Assembly: GCF_016801865.2 (NCBI RefSeq)
Contig: NC_068937.1
Coordinates: 95,998,500-96,062,499, forward strand
Origin: Culex pipiens pallens
Lineage: Eukaryota; Arthropoda; Insecta; Diptera; Culicidae
Direction of reading: 5' to 3'
DNA length: 64,000 nucleotides
Shown here: positions 22,460 through 34,678 of the stretch, one piece after another
How the letters are laid out: every line of letters begins with the position of its first letter
Numbering within the stretch: position 1 is the first letter of the stretch
The notes under the pieces: model-generated
Database searches by the model: none
What the model saw: the letters and a program-made list of their open reading frames with translations, nothing else
Told to the model about the DNA's origin: nothing
Made by a program: the position numbers and the translations under genes

Positions 22460-23566
22460 CAGGTGGGATTAAATCGGGTTTTTAAACACATGTAATATTT
22501 TTTTTCTGCAATTTGGAAAATATTTTGCACTTGTTGATGGAAAAATTATGAACTTATTTTTATAAGAATATTTCCATAAAGATTCATTCAATGTTTTTGA
22601 AGATTTATATTTTTTGCTGAGCTGTATTGTTAAAATCTGAAAGCTTTCAAATTTCTACATTGCCTCATAAAAAATGAACTCAACCTAATGCAAATTTCAT
22701 TTAGAGTTTATATCGCTCTCTCCCCCTTCAAAATATTCTCAAAAAAAGGACTCAAAAAAATGATTATAGCTTAGTATTAAAATCAGAGTTGAAAAACTTG
22801 AACAAGCGATCGTTATCTTAGTATATTACACAGTACATCGATTATTGTTGGGTTTAATATCAAATAAAGCACTCTGTATATTTTCTACAAATTTTGTGTT
22901 TTTTTTGCCACAGATCGAAAAAGGATTTTTTTTTGTAGTTCCGTTGTAAAACTAATTACTTTTCACTTGTATCGAAAAGTAATATTTTTCAAACTTGTTT
23001 TGATTTGATCGGTGAATTGACTGAACACATTGACAGTCATTCCACCCAAAAAATGTTGTTTGCAACTCGTTGGAAATTTGTACGACCCGTGCTGAAATCA
23101 TCTTGATTTTTCATGACAAAAAATTAACTGTCACGGCATGCAAATAGCACAAATATAATCACGGTAGTTTTACAACATGCTTGAAATAAATGCGTCAGTT
23201 CAACCACTGGGGTGGAAGGTTCCTTGGAGTAGAAAGAGGTTTGGTGCTCTCCCCATTCAAGCCTTCGGCGGACTCCTAGGTTCGAGCAAAAACTTGCAAT
23301 AGAGACCACAAAAGACCCGGGGGTCGTTAATGTGGATGGTTTGATTTTTTGAAATAAATGCAAAAATCAGTTATTTCAGAATAATTTCAGTAAAATTGCT
23401 GTAAACAATAGCAATGGTCCAATACACAAAATACTACACTGTGACACAAAGTATTTACTGCACAAGTTTTGTTCGAGTTCAATTTTTGGAAAAATTAATG
23501 AATTCGCTTCAACTGAATTGACCTTTAAGCTGTTTGAATTTTATTAAAATTTGAGAAATTTAAATA
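22460..23566. other. AT-rich intergenic DNA
   Basis: No supported gene. GTACGACCCGTGCTGAAATCATCTTGAT near 23,080 resembles the TTTTTTCAGCAC...GTCGTA ends of the element at 63,150. Confidence 0.4.
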
Positions 23567-23585
23567 TCACAATTAGTTTAATCAG

Positions 23586-24514
23586 CTGATTTGAGCATGA
23601 GCATGAGCATGAGCATGGTTGACTGCCAATGAGCTGCTACTCCGTTAATGACAGATCAGCTGAAGTTAAACAATGAATCAAAAATGATCAGTGGGAGCCA
23701 ACCATCCGTTCACTGTTTAACCCCTCAAAACCACGACTTTATTAGTCAATACCGGCGCCCTCCCAAGAAGCCTGCAGTTCAACAAAAGGGAGGAATGTTA
23801 GTCCGATAGTTGAAGTTGCAGACTCATTCGCTATATACCCGATGACACCGCTTGAGACCGTTGAATCCACAGTGTCTCCTTCAAACATCACATGATTTTT
23901 TTTTGTTAGTAGGATAAGGTATTAGCTTTTCGATGCCTCCCGAGCTACGATGCTATGGGGAGGACTTCCATAATAAACCCGTCGCCGAGCCCTCCGAGCT
24001 ACGATGCTATGGGAAGGTCTTTCTAATTAGCACACCAAAACACTCGCGCACAGATATGAAACGAAACTATTGGCACTACGCCCCCCGGGGCATGGCCTTC
24101 CTCTAACGTGGGATTTCTGCTCCAGCGCCTCTGACGAGACAGGAGAAACCGGGACCGACGTTTTACTTCACCATCCGATAGAAGCTCAGTGGATAAGGCG
24201 GGAATCGAACCCGCGTCTCATAGCATCATCGGGATCGCGCACAGATATTTAAATACTAAATAAATGTAATTTTTCACCACGATTGCCCAAACGATCAACG
24301 ATGATGAAGGAAGGACTATTTTACAGTAATTTAATCACTTTGAACACTTAAACCTATTTTAATGCAACAAATCACACGACGTCGTGCTTCCGATCAACGA
24401 TGATGTAGGAAGGACTTGGGCAAGCCAATCAGAATTAAACACGAAATAAAATTCTTTTCTTTTTACACACAATGCCACACAATTTACCGCGCGTTACCAC
24501 CCAACAAATTGAAC
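23586..24514 (-). mobile_element. Retroposon with 19-bp target duplication
   Basis: The 19-bp sequence TCACAATTAGTTTAATCAG flanks it at 23,567-23,585 and 24,515-24,533, which is typical of target-primed retroposition. Read on the minus strand it ends in (ATGCTC)4 at 23,595-23,618. A tRNA-like B-box (GCGGGTTCGATTCCCGC) lies at about 24,200-24,216, followed by a SINE-like body (GTAAAACGTCGGTCCCGG). A GCTACGATGCTATGG block is duplicated at 23,948 and 23,999, and CGATCAACGATGATG is duplicated near 24,291 and 24,391. No reverse transcriptase is seen, so it is non-autonomous and composite. Confidence 0.8.
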
Positions 24515-24533
24515 TCACAATTAGTTTAATCAG

Positions 24534-25384
24534 ATTTTTTTACGGATTACTCTAGCTATATTTTATAAAGAATTTTGTGATAGAGGGAGAGGGGTTAATA
24601 TGTACCCCGTAAGAATAAAGAAATTTATTTCTCAACCATAACATCATTTCTGTGATAGAATTTTGTTGGATGTTCTAAAACAAATATAATTCTACCTCAT
24701 TCATGTGAAAAAGGGTTTGCAAACTGCACCACAAATTTGGGGCAAAATGACACGATTTCACTAGTTACCACTAGATGACACCGCTATTTTTACAAATCAT
24801 CGCTATCGTGCTATCTTGTCGTACGTGCACTTTGGGCCAAATTGAGCTAAGAACGCTGTTTTGGGTATCTCACAGGGGGTAGCGAAGAAGCCGCCATCTT
24901 GGAAGTTCAGATAACAAACACTCAGAATCAGTATTATTCATATTACTTTGGTAACACGAAGTGTGTTATCCTGGTTAAACTCAAAAGTCCCATGCAAATG
25001 TGTAAAACCAAACTGAAAAATGTGTAATGCCGATTCACAGTGTACGGGCGCACTGTTTGATCGACCAAAAGAAAAAAAAGCAAAAAAAGGTAAACAGAAA
25101 AATCACTTTTTTCGATATGAATTTTCAGCCAATATTGGGATGGAATCTCCAAGGATATGATAGAATTTGCCATCAGCAACACAATTCACGTGTTTTTTCA
25201 GGTATTTATCGTTTGAATTGCGGGAAATTTGAAAATCAAAAACCCAAACCCAAACCCAAATTTGTTATGGGCTACCATTTGACAGCTAGTGCTTTTGTTG
25301 TGGGCTCTCATTTGACAACCGTGCTAATGTCGACTGTTGTCAGTTTGCTTTGGTCGGAATAGGGTTGCCATCCCCCCGGTATCT
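24534..25384. other. Repeat-derived intergenic DNA
   Basis: No gene. It has repeat-like text (GGGCTACCATTTGACAGC, GGGTTGCCATCCCCCCGG) and a short (CCCAAA)3 run near 25,242. Confidence 0.4.
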
Positions 25385-25690
25385 CACAATGCCTCACCTT
25401 TTGACCTTCACAGGTCCCCAAAATTCCATTTCAATCCTGAGATATTCAATAAAAACCGGTGAAACTCGGTGCATTTATGTCAATTTCCATATGAAAGAAG
25501 TTTCAATCTTGTCGCGCTATCTTGACACAGCCTGAAAATTGATGTAAGTGCTACAAAGGGCAAAGGGATTTCAGGTCAGAACGTGTTTGACACACTTACA
25601 GGCCCAACTACCGTAAACATTTGTAATTATAACTCGGAACTCCAGCAACCAAATTCAACTTAACTTAAGGACAATGTACAGAATACGTCA
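25385..25690 (+). repeat. Interspersed repeat, copy B
   Basis: Inverted partner of 15,585-15,930 (GCCTCACCTTTTGACCTTCAC, GTCGCGCTATCTTGACACAGCC, CTACCGTAAACATTTGTAATTATAACT). Confidence 0.7.
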
Positions 25691-25699
25691 ATACGTCAA

Positions 25700-27280
25700 A
25701 CAATACGTGTGTGTTATTGTTTACATTGCGTGTTCTCGGTTTTGTTTATTTTTAACTAGCTTTGTTGAAAGCAACACAGTGCAAATAACTAAAATTACCT
25801 TTGGTTTAGAGATTTAGGTATAATTCAATTAAAATTATACTCGAATTCCATCGCTTTGCCAGGAAACACTAATTTTGTATCCTTTAAAATTTCCAATATG
25901 ATTTTACGCTTTATTGGAATCGATGCAACCTTTGGTGATTATTTGTAATGACATGAATTTCAGCAGAATCGTCTGCTTTGGTATTGCAGGCTCATTTTCG
26001 CGAAAACAAAAGGTTTCCCTGAGTTCAAATATCGGCGGAAACCAGCTCTATGTTGTTTTAATTACAACATTGTGCTCACTGCCAAGCAACGAAGCATGTG
26101 CTGATGGTTGTTTTATACCGAGAGACGAGCAAATATTTTCATAATTTCATGCCACAATATTGTGATAGAGCGATCGGTGAAGGTCGTTCCCCTAAAATAA
26201 TTAGAATTCGATAGGAAAATGTTATCGTTATCGGACCAGACTTATTTTTCATCAATTTGTCACACATAATATCTATTGACTCGCAAAATTCGGAAAGTTG
26301 AAACAACGAAAAATGCGAAAATCACACAAAAAAAAGTAGGAAAGTCACCATCGATAAACTCGATGAGCGAGCGCGCCTAAATGTATGCAAACAAATAGCG
26401 AGACAAGGATTAATATCCCTGGAAGTATGCAAATTTGCATTTTTATTCATTTTTACGTTCTCGCCATGCAGCTCTCGCTTCCCCACGGTGCGGTTGCCGG
26501 TCCTTGTCGACGGTCGTTTGAACACGGTCCCTTCCTGCCTCCGTCCTTTGCGTTCGAAGCCAAACGACCGGCTGATGTCCCTTTTTTAATCTCTTTCTCT
26601 GTGCAAAATTTGCCAGCCACTGCGCCCGGAAGGTAGGCAACGTGCTGAACATTCCGCGGGAGAATTGGCGCTGGAAAGAGAATGAGAAGAGACGGGGCCG
26701 TGCAACGTGTTTTGGAGCATTCTGATATGTGGCAATAAGGCCGGACGATGGTGTACGGAGTTTGAATGGCAAGTGATGGCCGGCAATCGGTGATGGAAGA
26801 GGGCCGCACAGGCACGCGGATTCTGGTGCTCGTTATCTTTGCTCTGAGCGGTTGATTACCCTCTCTCTTTGGATTCTCTCTCAAAAGAGCATGCGATCCT
26901 TGTTATTGTTTGGCAGGATCTCTCAAATTTCTCTGAAGAGAGCCGATAAGCAACAATGCCCGCCAGAAGGCGTGCGGTCTCTTTCTAGACTGTTGCTATC
27001 TATTTTTGTCGAGCGGCTTGCATACCATGCAGGGGAAAACGGTTAGCGTTCTTTGCCGACTGGCTTTTTTTGAGATAGATTTCTTCGCCGATAGTTGTAT
27101 GATATTGCCGGACATGCGCATTTGATTGGCGGCTGTTTTTGGGCTTCCAAAGTGAATGAAAATTTAGTGAATTTGTTTATAGGAGAAATGTTTCGCTGTT
27201 CACTACAAGTTCACTACTCGTTCAAGTAATTCGTCTCAACTATTCTAGGATTGATTACGTCGAAGAACATTCGAAATCGT
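25700..27280. other. Unique intergenic DNA, no gene supported
   Basis: 26,380-27,050 is GC-richer with overlapping frames on both strands, none coding-like. Clusters of CTCTCT/GAGAGA lie near 26,590, 26,690, 26,870 and 26,930. It may be regulatory. Confidence 0.4.
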
Positions 27281-27289
27281 ATCATATCA

Positions 27290-27840
27290 GGGTAGTTCTC
27301 CGCCAGCTCACACGCCCCTTCGTGTACAATTGTCCATACAAAAAACACTTTTTATATGGACGTGGACAATCGCCATACCCCCCCCCCCCCCCTAATGGTT
27401 TATGGATGGTCCCTTTAAGAAAAATTTAATGTTCTTTTCGAATCTTCTTTAACCCAGAAGGGTCATTTTTTCATCTAGAACATTTTTTTTTCAATTTAAA
27501 ATTTTGTGTTATTTCTAACTCTGCAGGGTAAATTTTTAGAGTGTAATAATGTTCTACAAAGTTGTTGAGCAGACTATTACAAAAAAAAATGATATGCAAA
27601 CATTAGTTGGTCGTCGTTGATCATGGCTGTTCATGGTCACCCGCGACAGATACGGACAACGAAACAAAGAGAAACGCAAAAAGTCACTTTTTTTTCGTAA
27701 AATCGCGATAACTCGTGATGTTTATAAGCAAACTCCTTATGTTTATATATATATATATTTTTTTTGTAATTGTCTGCTCTACAACTTTGTAGAACATTGT
27801 AACACTCTAAAAAATTTGAAAAATGTTGTGCACATTTTGT
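27290..27840. mobile_element. Culex-type interspersed repeat, GGGTAGTTCTCCGCCAG start
   Basis: Begins GGGTAGTTCTCCGCCAGCTCACACG, related to the MITE at 20,369. It contains an inverted pair: TTTTAGAGTGTAATAATGTTCTACAAAG at 27,535 against CTTTGTAGAACATTGTAACACTC at 27,784. Also a C14 run near 27,380. I recall this as an abundant Culex repeat. Confidence 0.7.
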
Positions 27841-27929
27841 TACTATAGTACTATAGGCTGCAATTTTGCTATCACGGCGTGGCTGGAACAAACTATTTTA
27901 AACCGAGATACCCCACCGAAGATATATCG

Positions 27930-28006
27930 ATGCCGGTGTGCTCTTTTGTACTAAGCTTGCTGGGATTGCTATCTAGAACAAGATAGCACACGGGCATCGA
28001 ATATAA
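27930..28006. mobile_element. 77-bp MITE, ATCGATGCCGGTGTGCTC ends
   Basis: The left end ATCGATGCCGGTGTGCTC is mirrored by TAGCACACGGGCATCGAAT. Confidence 0.65.
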
Positions 28007-28029
28007 AAATATTCTATCGTTGAAATTTC

Positions 28030-28475
28030 AGTTTTCAGAATTTTAAGGTTTTTGATTTTTGGTACGGATTTTTAATTAATCTGGCCTTTGGTGGATCGAC
28101 TTTTACCGGTTTGCATAGAATTCTGTTACCTTTAAAACCCTTTTTTATGGTTTGTGAATCCGTTTTGAGAGTCAAATTCCGATGACCTATACAAAACTGC
28201 ATGAAGACACGGTCAAAACAGCATTTGAAGTTTTCATTCGACCTTTTCAAATATCAGGTTAGATGTTTGAAGCTTTAAACTATTTTTCCTGAAAAGCCTA
28301 TCTAATAACTTTTTATTGGTGGCCAAGACAGCTAAAATCGGTTGAAATGGCGCTGAGTTATGGATTTTTGAGAAAAGAAGTTTTACGGGTCTAATCATTT
28401 TGGCCAACGTACCCCCAGAAAAATGTTGAGCCCGATCGGAGAACTTTTTTTTTCGGTTTAAGCTCTTTTCAAATA
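28030..28475 (-). mobile_element. Diverged half of the 60.5-kb foldback family
   Basis: Shares AGCATTTGAAGTTTTCATTCGACCTTTTCAAAT, ACAGCTAAAATCGG.TGAAATGGCGC and ACGGGTCTAAT with the right arm of the foldback at 60,530-61,685. Only one arm is present. Confidence 0.65.
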
Positions 28476-28509
28476 GTAAAAAATTGTGCAAATTTGGTAG
28501 GTGTAATTA

Positions 28510-28695
28510 GGATGGTTAAATATTCTTTTATGATGTGATTTTACCTCAATTTAGACTGAAAAAGCGACATAATACCAGAATAGTGGTAAAATCTATATTT
28601 TCAGATGTAAAATTACACATTTTTAGAGGTAAAATTACACATTTTTTCTGACATAAAAGATATACCCCTTCCCAGATGTAATATTACCATGTATT
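28510..28695. mobile_element. MITE fragment rich in AAAATTACACATTTT
   Basis: AAAATTACACATTTTTAGAGGTAAAATTACACATTTTTTCTG gives a tandem block resembling the 4.3 and 14.4-kb MITE interiors. Confidence 0.4.
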
Positions 28696-29156
28696 GTTGT
28701 ACTGTGTACGTTTTTTTTTCTAAAGCAATATTTTTTTTGAAAACTTTTTATTGTAAAACATTTGTGATCTTAAATAATTTAATGTTAAATCTGTTGACAC
28801 TGCGGCTTGAAATGATTTTCTTTTTGCTTGGTTTACCATACTTATTTACAAGTTTAAGTTTGATTCACACTAGCTTACAAAAGCTCTACGAAATGGACAA
28901 TCTACTACTGCAAATATCCTGTGGATAAAACTCTTTTGAACCTTATACCACTTGAAGCTTTGCACAGCTTTCGTAATTCAGGACACATTTGTATGAACAA
29001 CAGTCTGGGGCTTTCAGCAGTTTGAAAAAAATATATCATGAATTTTCTTTTGTATTTGGTTTACGTTAGGGTTAGGGAAATGTGCCAATTTTAATCACAT
29101 TTTTATTTTCAGTTCATTAGCACTGTGGCATTTAATTATTAAGGGAACGTTTTTTT

Positions 29157-29660
29157 TTTATTACGTAACGCAACAAAAGGGGTTTCCCACCCCCATCTCG
29201 TAACAAAATTTCCATATGTATTAGCCCGGGTCAAAAAAATTAAAAATGCTCAAATCAAAAATTATTTGAGATTGCCCGAAAGAGTACTCCAAATGGGGCC
29301 TCCAGCCCCAATTTCAGCTCATTTGGATTAAAACTCGCTTGCCTTGAGCAGGAACAAGTTTAAATGGGATTTAACCCGTAAAACTTGAGCATTTAGGTAA
29401 ATTGCTCTGTACAAGTCAGCTGGTAATAAATAACGATTTTTGCATACCATAGGGATCCAAGGGGATGTTCTGGGGAACAATTCCTCAAAAGAGTGCAAGA
29501 TGATCCGAGGCCTCTGGTCTTGCCTAGAAGCAGATTTATTCCAGCGTCGCCAAAATTCTCATGGTCCCAGCATAATGTACAGGAAAAAATCAAAGCACAC
29601 TAAGAAGGCTGCCTCGATCGGCGGACGCCACATGGCAATTAGCCACCACGTGGCAGGAAT
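29157..29660 (+). repeat. Interspersed repeat, copy A (uninterrupted)
   Basis: From TTATTACGTAACG to GCCACCACGTGGCAGGA. It matches the interrupted inverted copy at 30,316-31,742 with few differences. No coding frame. Confidence 0.8.
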
Positions 29661-29740
29661 GTATATACAAATTCAACTTCAAAATTACATTTAGCGTGTT
29701 TTAAGTGTTGTTGCAGAAACATCTGACTATATAAAGTGTT

Positions 29741-30110
29741 AGGGGAAATATACCCATTTTAATCACTCTAAGCCGTTCGACCAATTCTCATCACTTTTGC
29801 CGTTTTCCGCTATTAAATCAACATTTTCAGATGTATCAACAATGGAGAGTTGCTTGCTCACTTTTATTTGAGCTATGTATAACTTTGGAACAGTCAAAAA
29901 CACTTTATGAAAGCTGTAATTGGGTACTAAAGCTCTATGTCAATTTTTATGTACAACGGTAAAAAACACGATTAAAAACCATTTCTGCTCACTTTTTTTT
30001 CATTTTAATGCAAACAAAATATTGACAAGATAACATTTTTTCGATGGATCAACTATGGTCCCCTGGAACGAGCTGTCAAGTAGGAACTTTTCTGTCAAGA
30101 AGGACCGCGA
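29741..30110. mobile_element. TAGGGGAA-type element fragment
   Basis: Starts TTAGGGGAAATATACCC and carries the TTGCTTGCTCACTTTTATTTGAGCTATG block shared with 18,578-18,821. The right end is not clear. Confidence 0.5.
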
Positions 30111-30240
30111 GGTTAATTTTTCCAAATTGATTTAAAAATCTATTTTAAACGCTTTGTGGTCGTACAAAGGGTCATTGTACTCAGAATAATAAGCTTTATC
30201 GCTGTAAACAATAATATCAGCAATCTAAGCTTCATTTTAG
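30110..30240 (+). repeat. Interspersed repeat (partner at 46,205-46,345)
   Basis: AAATCTATTTTAAACGCTTTGTGGTCGTACAAAGGGTCATTGTACTCAGAATAATAAGCTTTATCGCTG is matched in inverted, diverged form at 46,205-46,345. Confidence 0.6.
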
Positions 30241-30315
30241 GACCCAATTCATGAGCAAAGTGCTGATAGGCCGATAATAGAAATAGGCTAAAAAGGGGTA
30301 TAGTTGGAGAAACCC

Positions 30316-31742
30316 TCCTGCCACGTGGTGGCTAATTGCCATGTGGCGTCCGCCGATCAAGGCAGCCTTCTTAGTGTGCGTTGAATTTTTCCTGTAGGGG
30401 AGAGTGGGGAGACTTGATCCCCTTTTTTTGTATCGCACATAACTCTGTCAATTTCTCACAAAACATTAAACTTTTTGCATGAATTGAAAGCTTAAACATT
30501 CATCTATGTTTGGCTAATAAGGGTATTTCATCAGATGAACTCTTCGAATCATGCCAAGCGTTTTAAAAAAATATTTTAAACCGGCATTTTCAAAATGTTA
30601 GGGGTAACTTGATCCCCCTTTCAACATTTTGAAGAAATCTTAAGCAAAACGTTTCTTATTCATCCAAACTTTTAATTTTCTATAAGTTACAGCAATTTCA
30701 CATAAAACCTGTACGTTTGTGTTCAAAATATAACAAGTTTAGTATGTAAAATAATTAAAACCTTAAAATATTATTTTTTAGACCAAAATTAAGCATGTTT
30801 ACAAAAGCTGGAAATTTTTGTTTACAAAACTTTTGAAAAAAGGTTCAAACTGCAGTAAGTTATGTACAACTATACTAAAGGAAACTATGTATGAAAACCC
30901 AGCCCAATTAATTAATCTTGAGGCTGATTCCAGTGACTGTAAAAATGCAGGGATCAAGTCTCCCTAAACGCACTTTTTTAAACAATTGATTGTAAAAATA
31001 GTATGACGATAAATTTAACATCAAATGCGTAAGGGTTTTGGAGTTGATAAGTTTATCAAACAATTCACAAATAAAAAATATTTTTTTGAATATTTTTTTA
31101 GTGTTTTCCATGCATATTAAAAAAAGCAAAAAAGATCTCTTGGAAGTTTTTTGCAGCTCGTTTTAGAAAAATGTGTGTAACTCAATCTAAACATTTTTAA
31201 AATTTTTTCTTTGTTTTCTACAATGAGTTTTAGTTAATTTTGCACAACTTTCTAGAACAAAGCTAATTGTTTTACCCACATGCTGACGAGATACAGGCTT
31301 GGGATCAAGTGTCCCCGGGGATCAAGTCTCCCCACTCTCCCCTACATTATGCTGGGACCATGAGAATTTCGGCGACGCCGGAATAAATCTGCTTCTAGGC
31401 GCGACCAGAGGCCTCGGATCATCTTGCACTCTTCTGAGGAATTGTTCCCCAGAACATCCCCTTGGACCCCATCGTATGCAAATATCGTTATTTATTACCA
31501 GCTGACTTGTACAGAGCAATTTACCTAAATGCTCAAGTTTTACGGGTAAAATCCCATTTAAACTTGTTCCTGCTCAAGGCAAGCCAGTTTTAATCCAAAT
31601 GAGCTGAAATTGGGGCTGGAGGCCCCATTTGGAGTACTCTTTCGGGCAATCTCAAATAATTTTTGATTTGAGCATTTTTAATTTTTTTGACCCGGGCTAA
31701 TATGTATGGAGCGTAACACATTCTCCGAACAACGTTACGTAA
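30316..31742 (-). repeat. Interspersed repeat, copy B (split by an insertion)
   Basis: Reverse-complement copy of 29,157-29,660, split at 30,396/31,343 by a 946-bp TIR element. Joining the two parts gives one continuous alignment to copy A. Confidence 0.8.
30397..31342. mobile_element. 946-bp TIR element with TA target duplication
   Basis: Ends GGGGAGAGTGGGGAGACTTGATCC are inverted at both termini. TA flanks on each side (30,395-30,396 and 31,343-31,344). The empty site is preserved in copy A of the host repeat (...CATAATGTACAGG...), which proves the boundaries. The interior is AT-rich with two further GGGATCAAGT..CTCCCC motifs and no transposase frame. TA duplication fits a Tc1/mariner-type mobilised MITE. 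Confidence 0.92.
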
Positions 31743-31789
31743 TAAAAGACACTTACAGCTTTCAACGAACGTTTGCAAAGTTTAAGGTG

Positions 31790-31982
31790 AGAACAAGATT
31801 GTCCTTCCGACCCGGACGCAGACGCAACATTTCCGCCAGTTCGATTTTTCAATGATCTGTCAGTCGAGCAATCTACAGGGGTTGCTTTGTTCAATGGTCG
31901 ATAACAGGCAGACTATGATGACAGCCGCAAAGTTCTGCGTCCACCACACAGCGTCGAACGGATAATCTTGTTCTTAGCATTA
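31790..31982. mobile_element. MITE, AGAACAAGATT.TCC ends
   Basis: Left GAGAACAAGATTGTCCTTCCGAC is mirrored by GTCGAACGGATAATCTTGTTCTTA at the right; GACGCAGA also recurs inverted. Confidence 0.65.
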
Positions 31983-32035
31983 CTGTGAATCGTCTTTTTG
32001 TAGATTTCTCGAAAAAAGGGCTTTTAGTGAACAAT

Positions 32036-32118
32036 TCCAGAGTTTTTTTTGAAAAGGACCGATAAACTATTGTCTTTCATATGTTTATAGGACCTAATCA
32101 AAAAAAACTCCAGAATTG
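32036..32118. mobile_element. Short MITE, CCAGAGTTTTTTTTGAAAAGG ends
   Basis: CCAGAGTTTTTTTTGAAAAGGACC is mirrored by GGACCTAATCAAAAAAAACTCCAGAA. Same family as 39,060 and 15,955. Confidence 0.7.
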
Positions 32119-32257
32119 AAAATGTGTAGGATTCGACTATCCGAAGTTTCGACTGTCCGAAGTTTGCTAGTCCGAAGCTCTTGGATAGGCGAATCACGGA
32201 AATTATTCGTCATGTACAGTCATCCTTTTGTGATAATTTGTCAATCCAGATTTTTAA

Positions 32258-32413
32258 GCGAAAATGGCGTTCGAAAGGTGAACGCCCGAAATGTCAAAAT
32301 CACGCAGTGGTACCAACATTACGAAAAAAGAGTGCCATGGCATGACAGCCACATTTACCACTGCGCGATTTTGACATTTCGGACGTTCACCATTCGAACG
32401 CCATCTTCGCTTG
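32258..32413. mobile_element. 156-bp MITE, AGCGAAAATGGCGTTCGAA ends
   Basis: About 55 bp at each end are inverted copies with few mismatches (AGCGAAAATGGCGTTCGAAA and AAATGTCAAAATC.CGCAGTGGTA). Confidence 0.85.
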
Positions 32414-32582
32414 AAAACCTGGATAGCATGCCAAATGCATCTTTTCTGGCGACCCTACTTTTTTTAGGACCTTTATTTGGACATTATCTTTCTGTTTCAC
32501 TATTAAAAGTAGTACTTTCTGAACAAAAACCCTCATTTCAAGACTAATTATCCAGAGCAGCAAAATACTGCCTCCAAATTGT

Positions 32583-32629
32583 CTGTTCCATAATTGTGGG
32601 ATATTATTGTGCCTCCCACAATTGTGGAA
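32583..32629. other. Hairpin, GTTCCA.AATTGTGGGA
   Basis: GTTCCATAATTGTGGGA and TCCCACAATTGTGGAAC form a 17-bp stem with one mismatch and a short loop. Confidence 0.6.
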
Positions 32630-32999
32630 CACCTGAATTTAACTGATATTTTCACAAAAAAAGTTATCAGACCATTCATAAAACTAAGCTTGAATTTGGT
32701 TAGTTTCAGTGCGTGAAGTCATTATTTTGTAAAAAATATGTACTCATGGAGAGAACCAAAGTTTGTTTACATCCGTAAGAAAAAAGTGTTCCGAATTTGT
32801 GGATTTCAAGGGTCAACGTTTTTCTTCAAAAACTTGATATAAAAATTTAAATTTACTGTTGTTTGATACATTATTCGAAAGATCGCAAGAAAAGCTTTCA
32901 AATGAAGGTAAACGCGAATCGTTAAGTTCAATTATCGATTTGCTATGATTTTTTGAACATTGACCGTTCTGTAAACTGTTCCGAATATGAGGGATGACT

Positions 33000-34159
33000 G
33001 TAATCCAACAATAATATTTACCCTTTTCTGACAGGAGTGGTGGTGTGGTGTGGCTTTGCCGTGGGTAAATTAATGGCTACACCTTTTAACGATGACGAAT
33101 TTGAGCTTAGCGATCTACCTAAAAGACAACAGAAAAAAAAATCTTTTCACGCGATTCGACTGTATGAAGTCAATTTTATGCGAGGACTTCGGATGGTCGA
33201 GTAGTGCTTTTCAGTACAGTCCAGACTCGATTCTCCGAAGGCCTCGTAAAAATTTCACTTTGGACAATCGAACCACCCCTGAAAAATATTTTAGACATGC
33301 GTCAAGATAGCATGACGGTGATATAATTATTAAATTGATTTCTCATATTTTTCCGCAGAAATTAAACGCAACACCGTTGATAGTTTTTAAACATTTACCA
33401 ACTCGATTTTTTTTCGTTTCTTAATAGCTACTAAAAATTATCTCAGTTTTTTCTTCTTCATCATCATCACCATTTACTGGCTCCATTATTCATACGTTAT
33501 ACACATAGGTATTCCACAATGTTTAGCAGTCGAACAACACTTGACTTCCCATGATGTATTTAGATAATTTCGACAATTCTCATCAGATCTCATCAAGAAT
33601 TTTTAATGTGTGTTATACGTGTGTGTGTGTGAGTGTGTGTTTGTTGTTCAAAACGCAATTGTGGGTGGCGTGTTTGTGTATGGTGTATGGTATCGTATGG
33701 TATGACAAAACAAAAACAAAACTTGAACTTTGGTACAGGAGTGCTACTGCTAGTTGAATAGTTTGTTTTATTTGGGTGTGCAATTTTTGCTTTCTTTTTG
33801 CTTTTTGATTGCTGACTGATTAGTGGTTTATTTACGGTAAGTCAACATCGATTATTACTTCCTTATTGTGTTGCGATACATGTGATAGTGCGATTATTTT
33901 GGTTTTATGTTTAATTCAACAAATGTTTTTTTTTTTAACTTTCTGTTTTCTCCAGCGAAAGGTAATCAACTATTTTAGTCGCAAAGTTGTGGCTTTCCTT
34001 CGCTACATTTATATTGTCAGTGGTACAAGTTTGCCAGCAGCAAAAAACGAGCTCAAACATTTCGAGAAAGTCTCGTACAAATAATGACAATAAATCAAAC
34101 AACTCAAAACAAAAGATTTTTGTAGTGTGTTTGTGTTTTTTCTCAACGCATAAATAACA
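33000..34159. other. Intergenic DNA downstream of P5CDH
   Basis: No gene seen. A TIR-element end (CAGTCCAGACTCGATTCTCCGAAGG) lies near 33,218; a related end (inverted CTACAGTCTAGACTCAATTAT) sits at 36,583-36,605 inside P5CDH intron 6. There is a short TG-rich run near 33,617-33,645. Confidence 0.4.
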
Positions 34160-34165
34160 TTTATT
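34160..34165 (-). terminator. Candidate poly(A) signal of P5CDH
   Basis: AATAAA on the minus strand, 513 bases past the stop codon. It is the first perfect signal I noticed in the 3' flank. Confidence 0.4.
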
Positions 34166-34678
34166 GATCAACAAACAATTTTTTCTTCTCTTGTGTAGAA
34201 CAAAACCAGTTTCTTCCTTTTTCGAGGGCAAATTTAGCTCACAAAATTACTTAAATGTTTTAAGTAGTGCTGTGTTGCGTTCAATGTAAAAGACCGTTCA
34301 GATTGTGGTTCGAGCATGTGTTGGTGTGTGTATGTGTGCTTGTGTGAGAATAGTACAAATGCTTTGGGATGTGTGCTTCGTGTGTGTTAGTGTGACTGTG
34401 TCCAAAACAAAAGCAGCAAAAAGGAAGGCGGTTGAGGGGGAGGGGCCAACAAATCGAGAATCAAATATCACTCAGCTCCGTCACGTGGGTGTTCGTGAAG
34501 CCTGCTTCTTCTTCTTGCTCTTGGTAGTTTTTCGAGACGCTTAAGGGTAAAACAATACTTCTAGTAAAGGGAAGGAAAAGTGGGTTCTTCGGTGAGACCC
34601 AGAAGCAAATATCTAAACGAAGGAAAGGGGAGGCGAACGGGTCAGGATTTAGTTTCTTTCTTGCTCAGGAGAAGCTGC

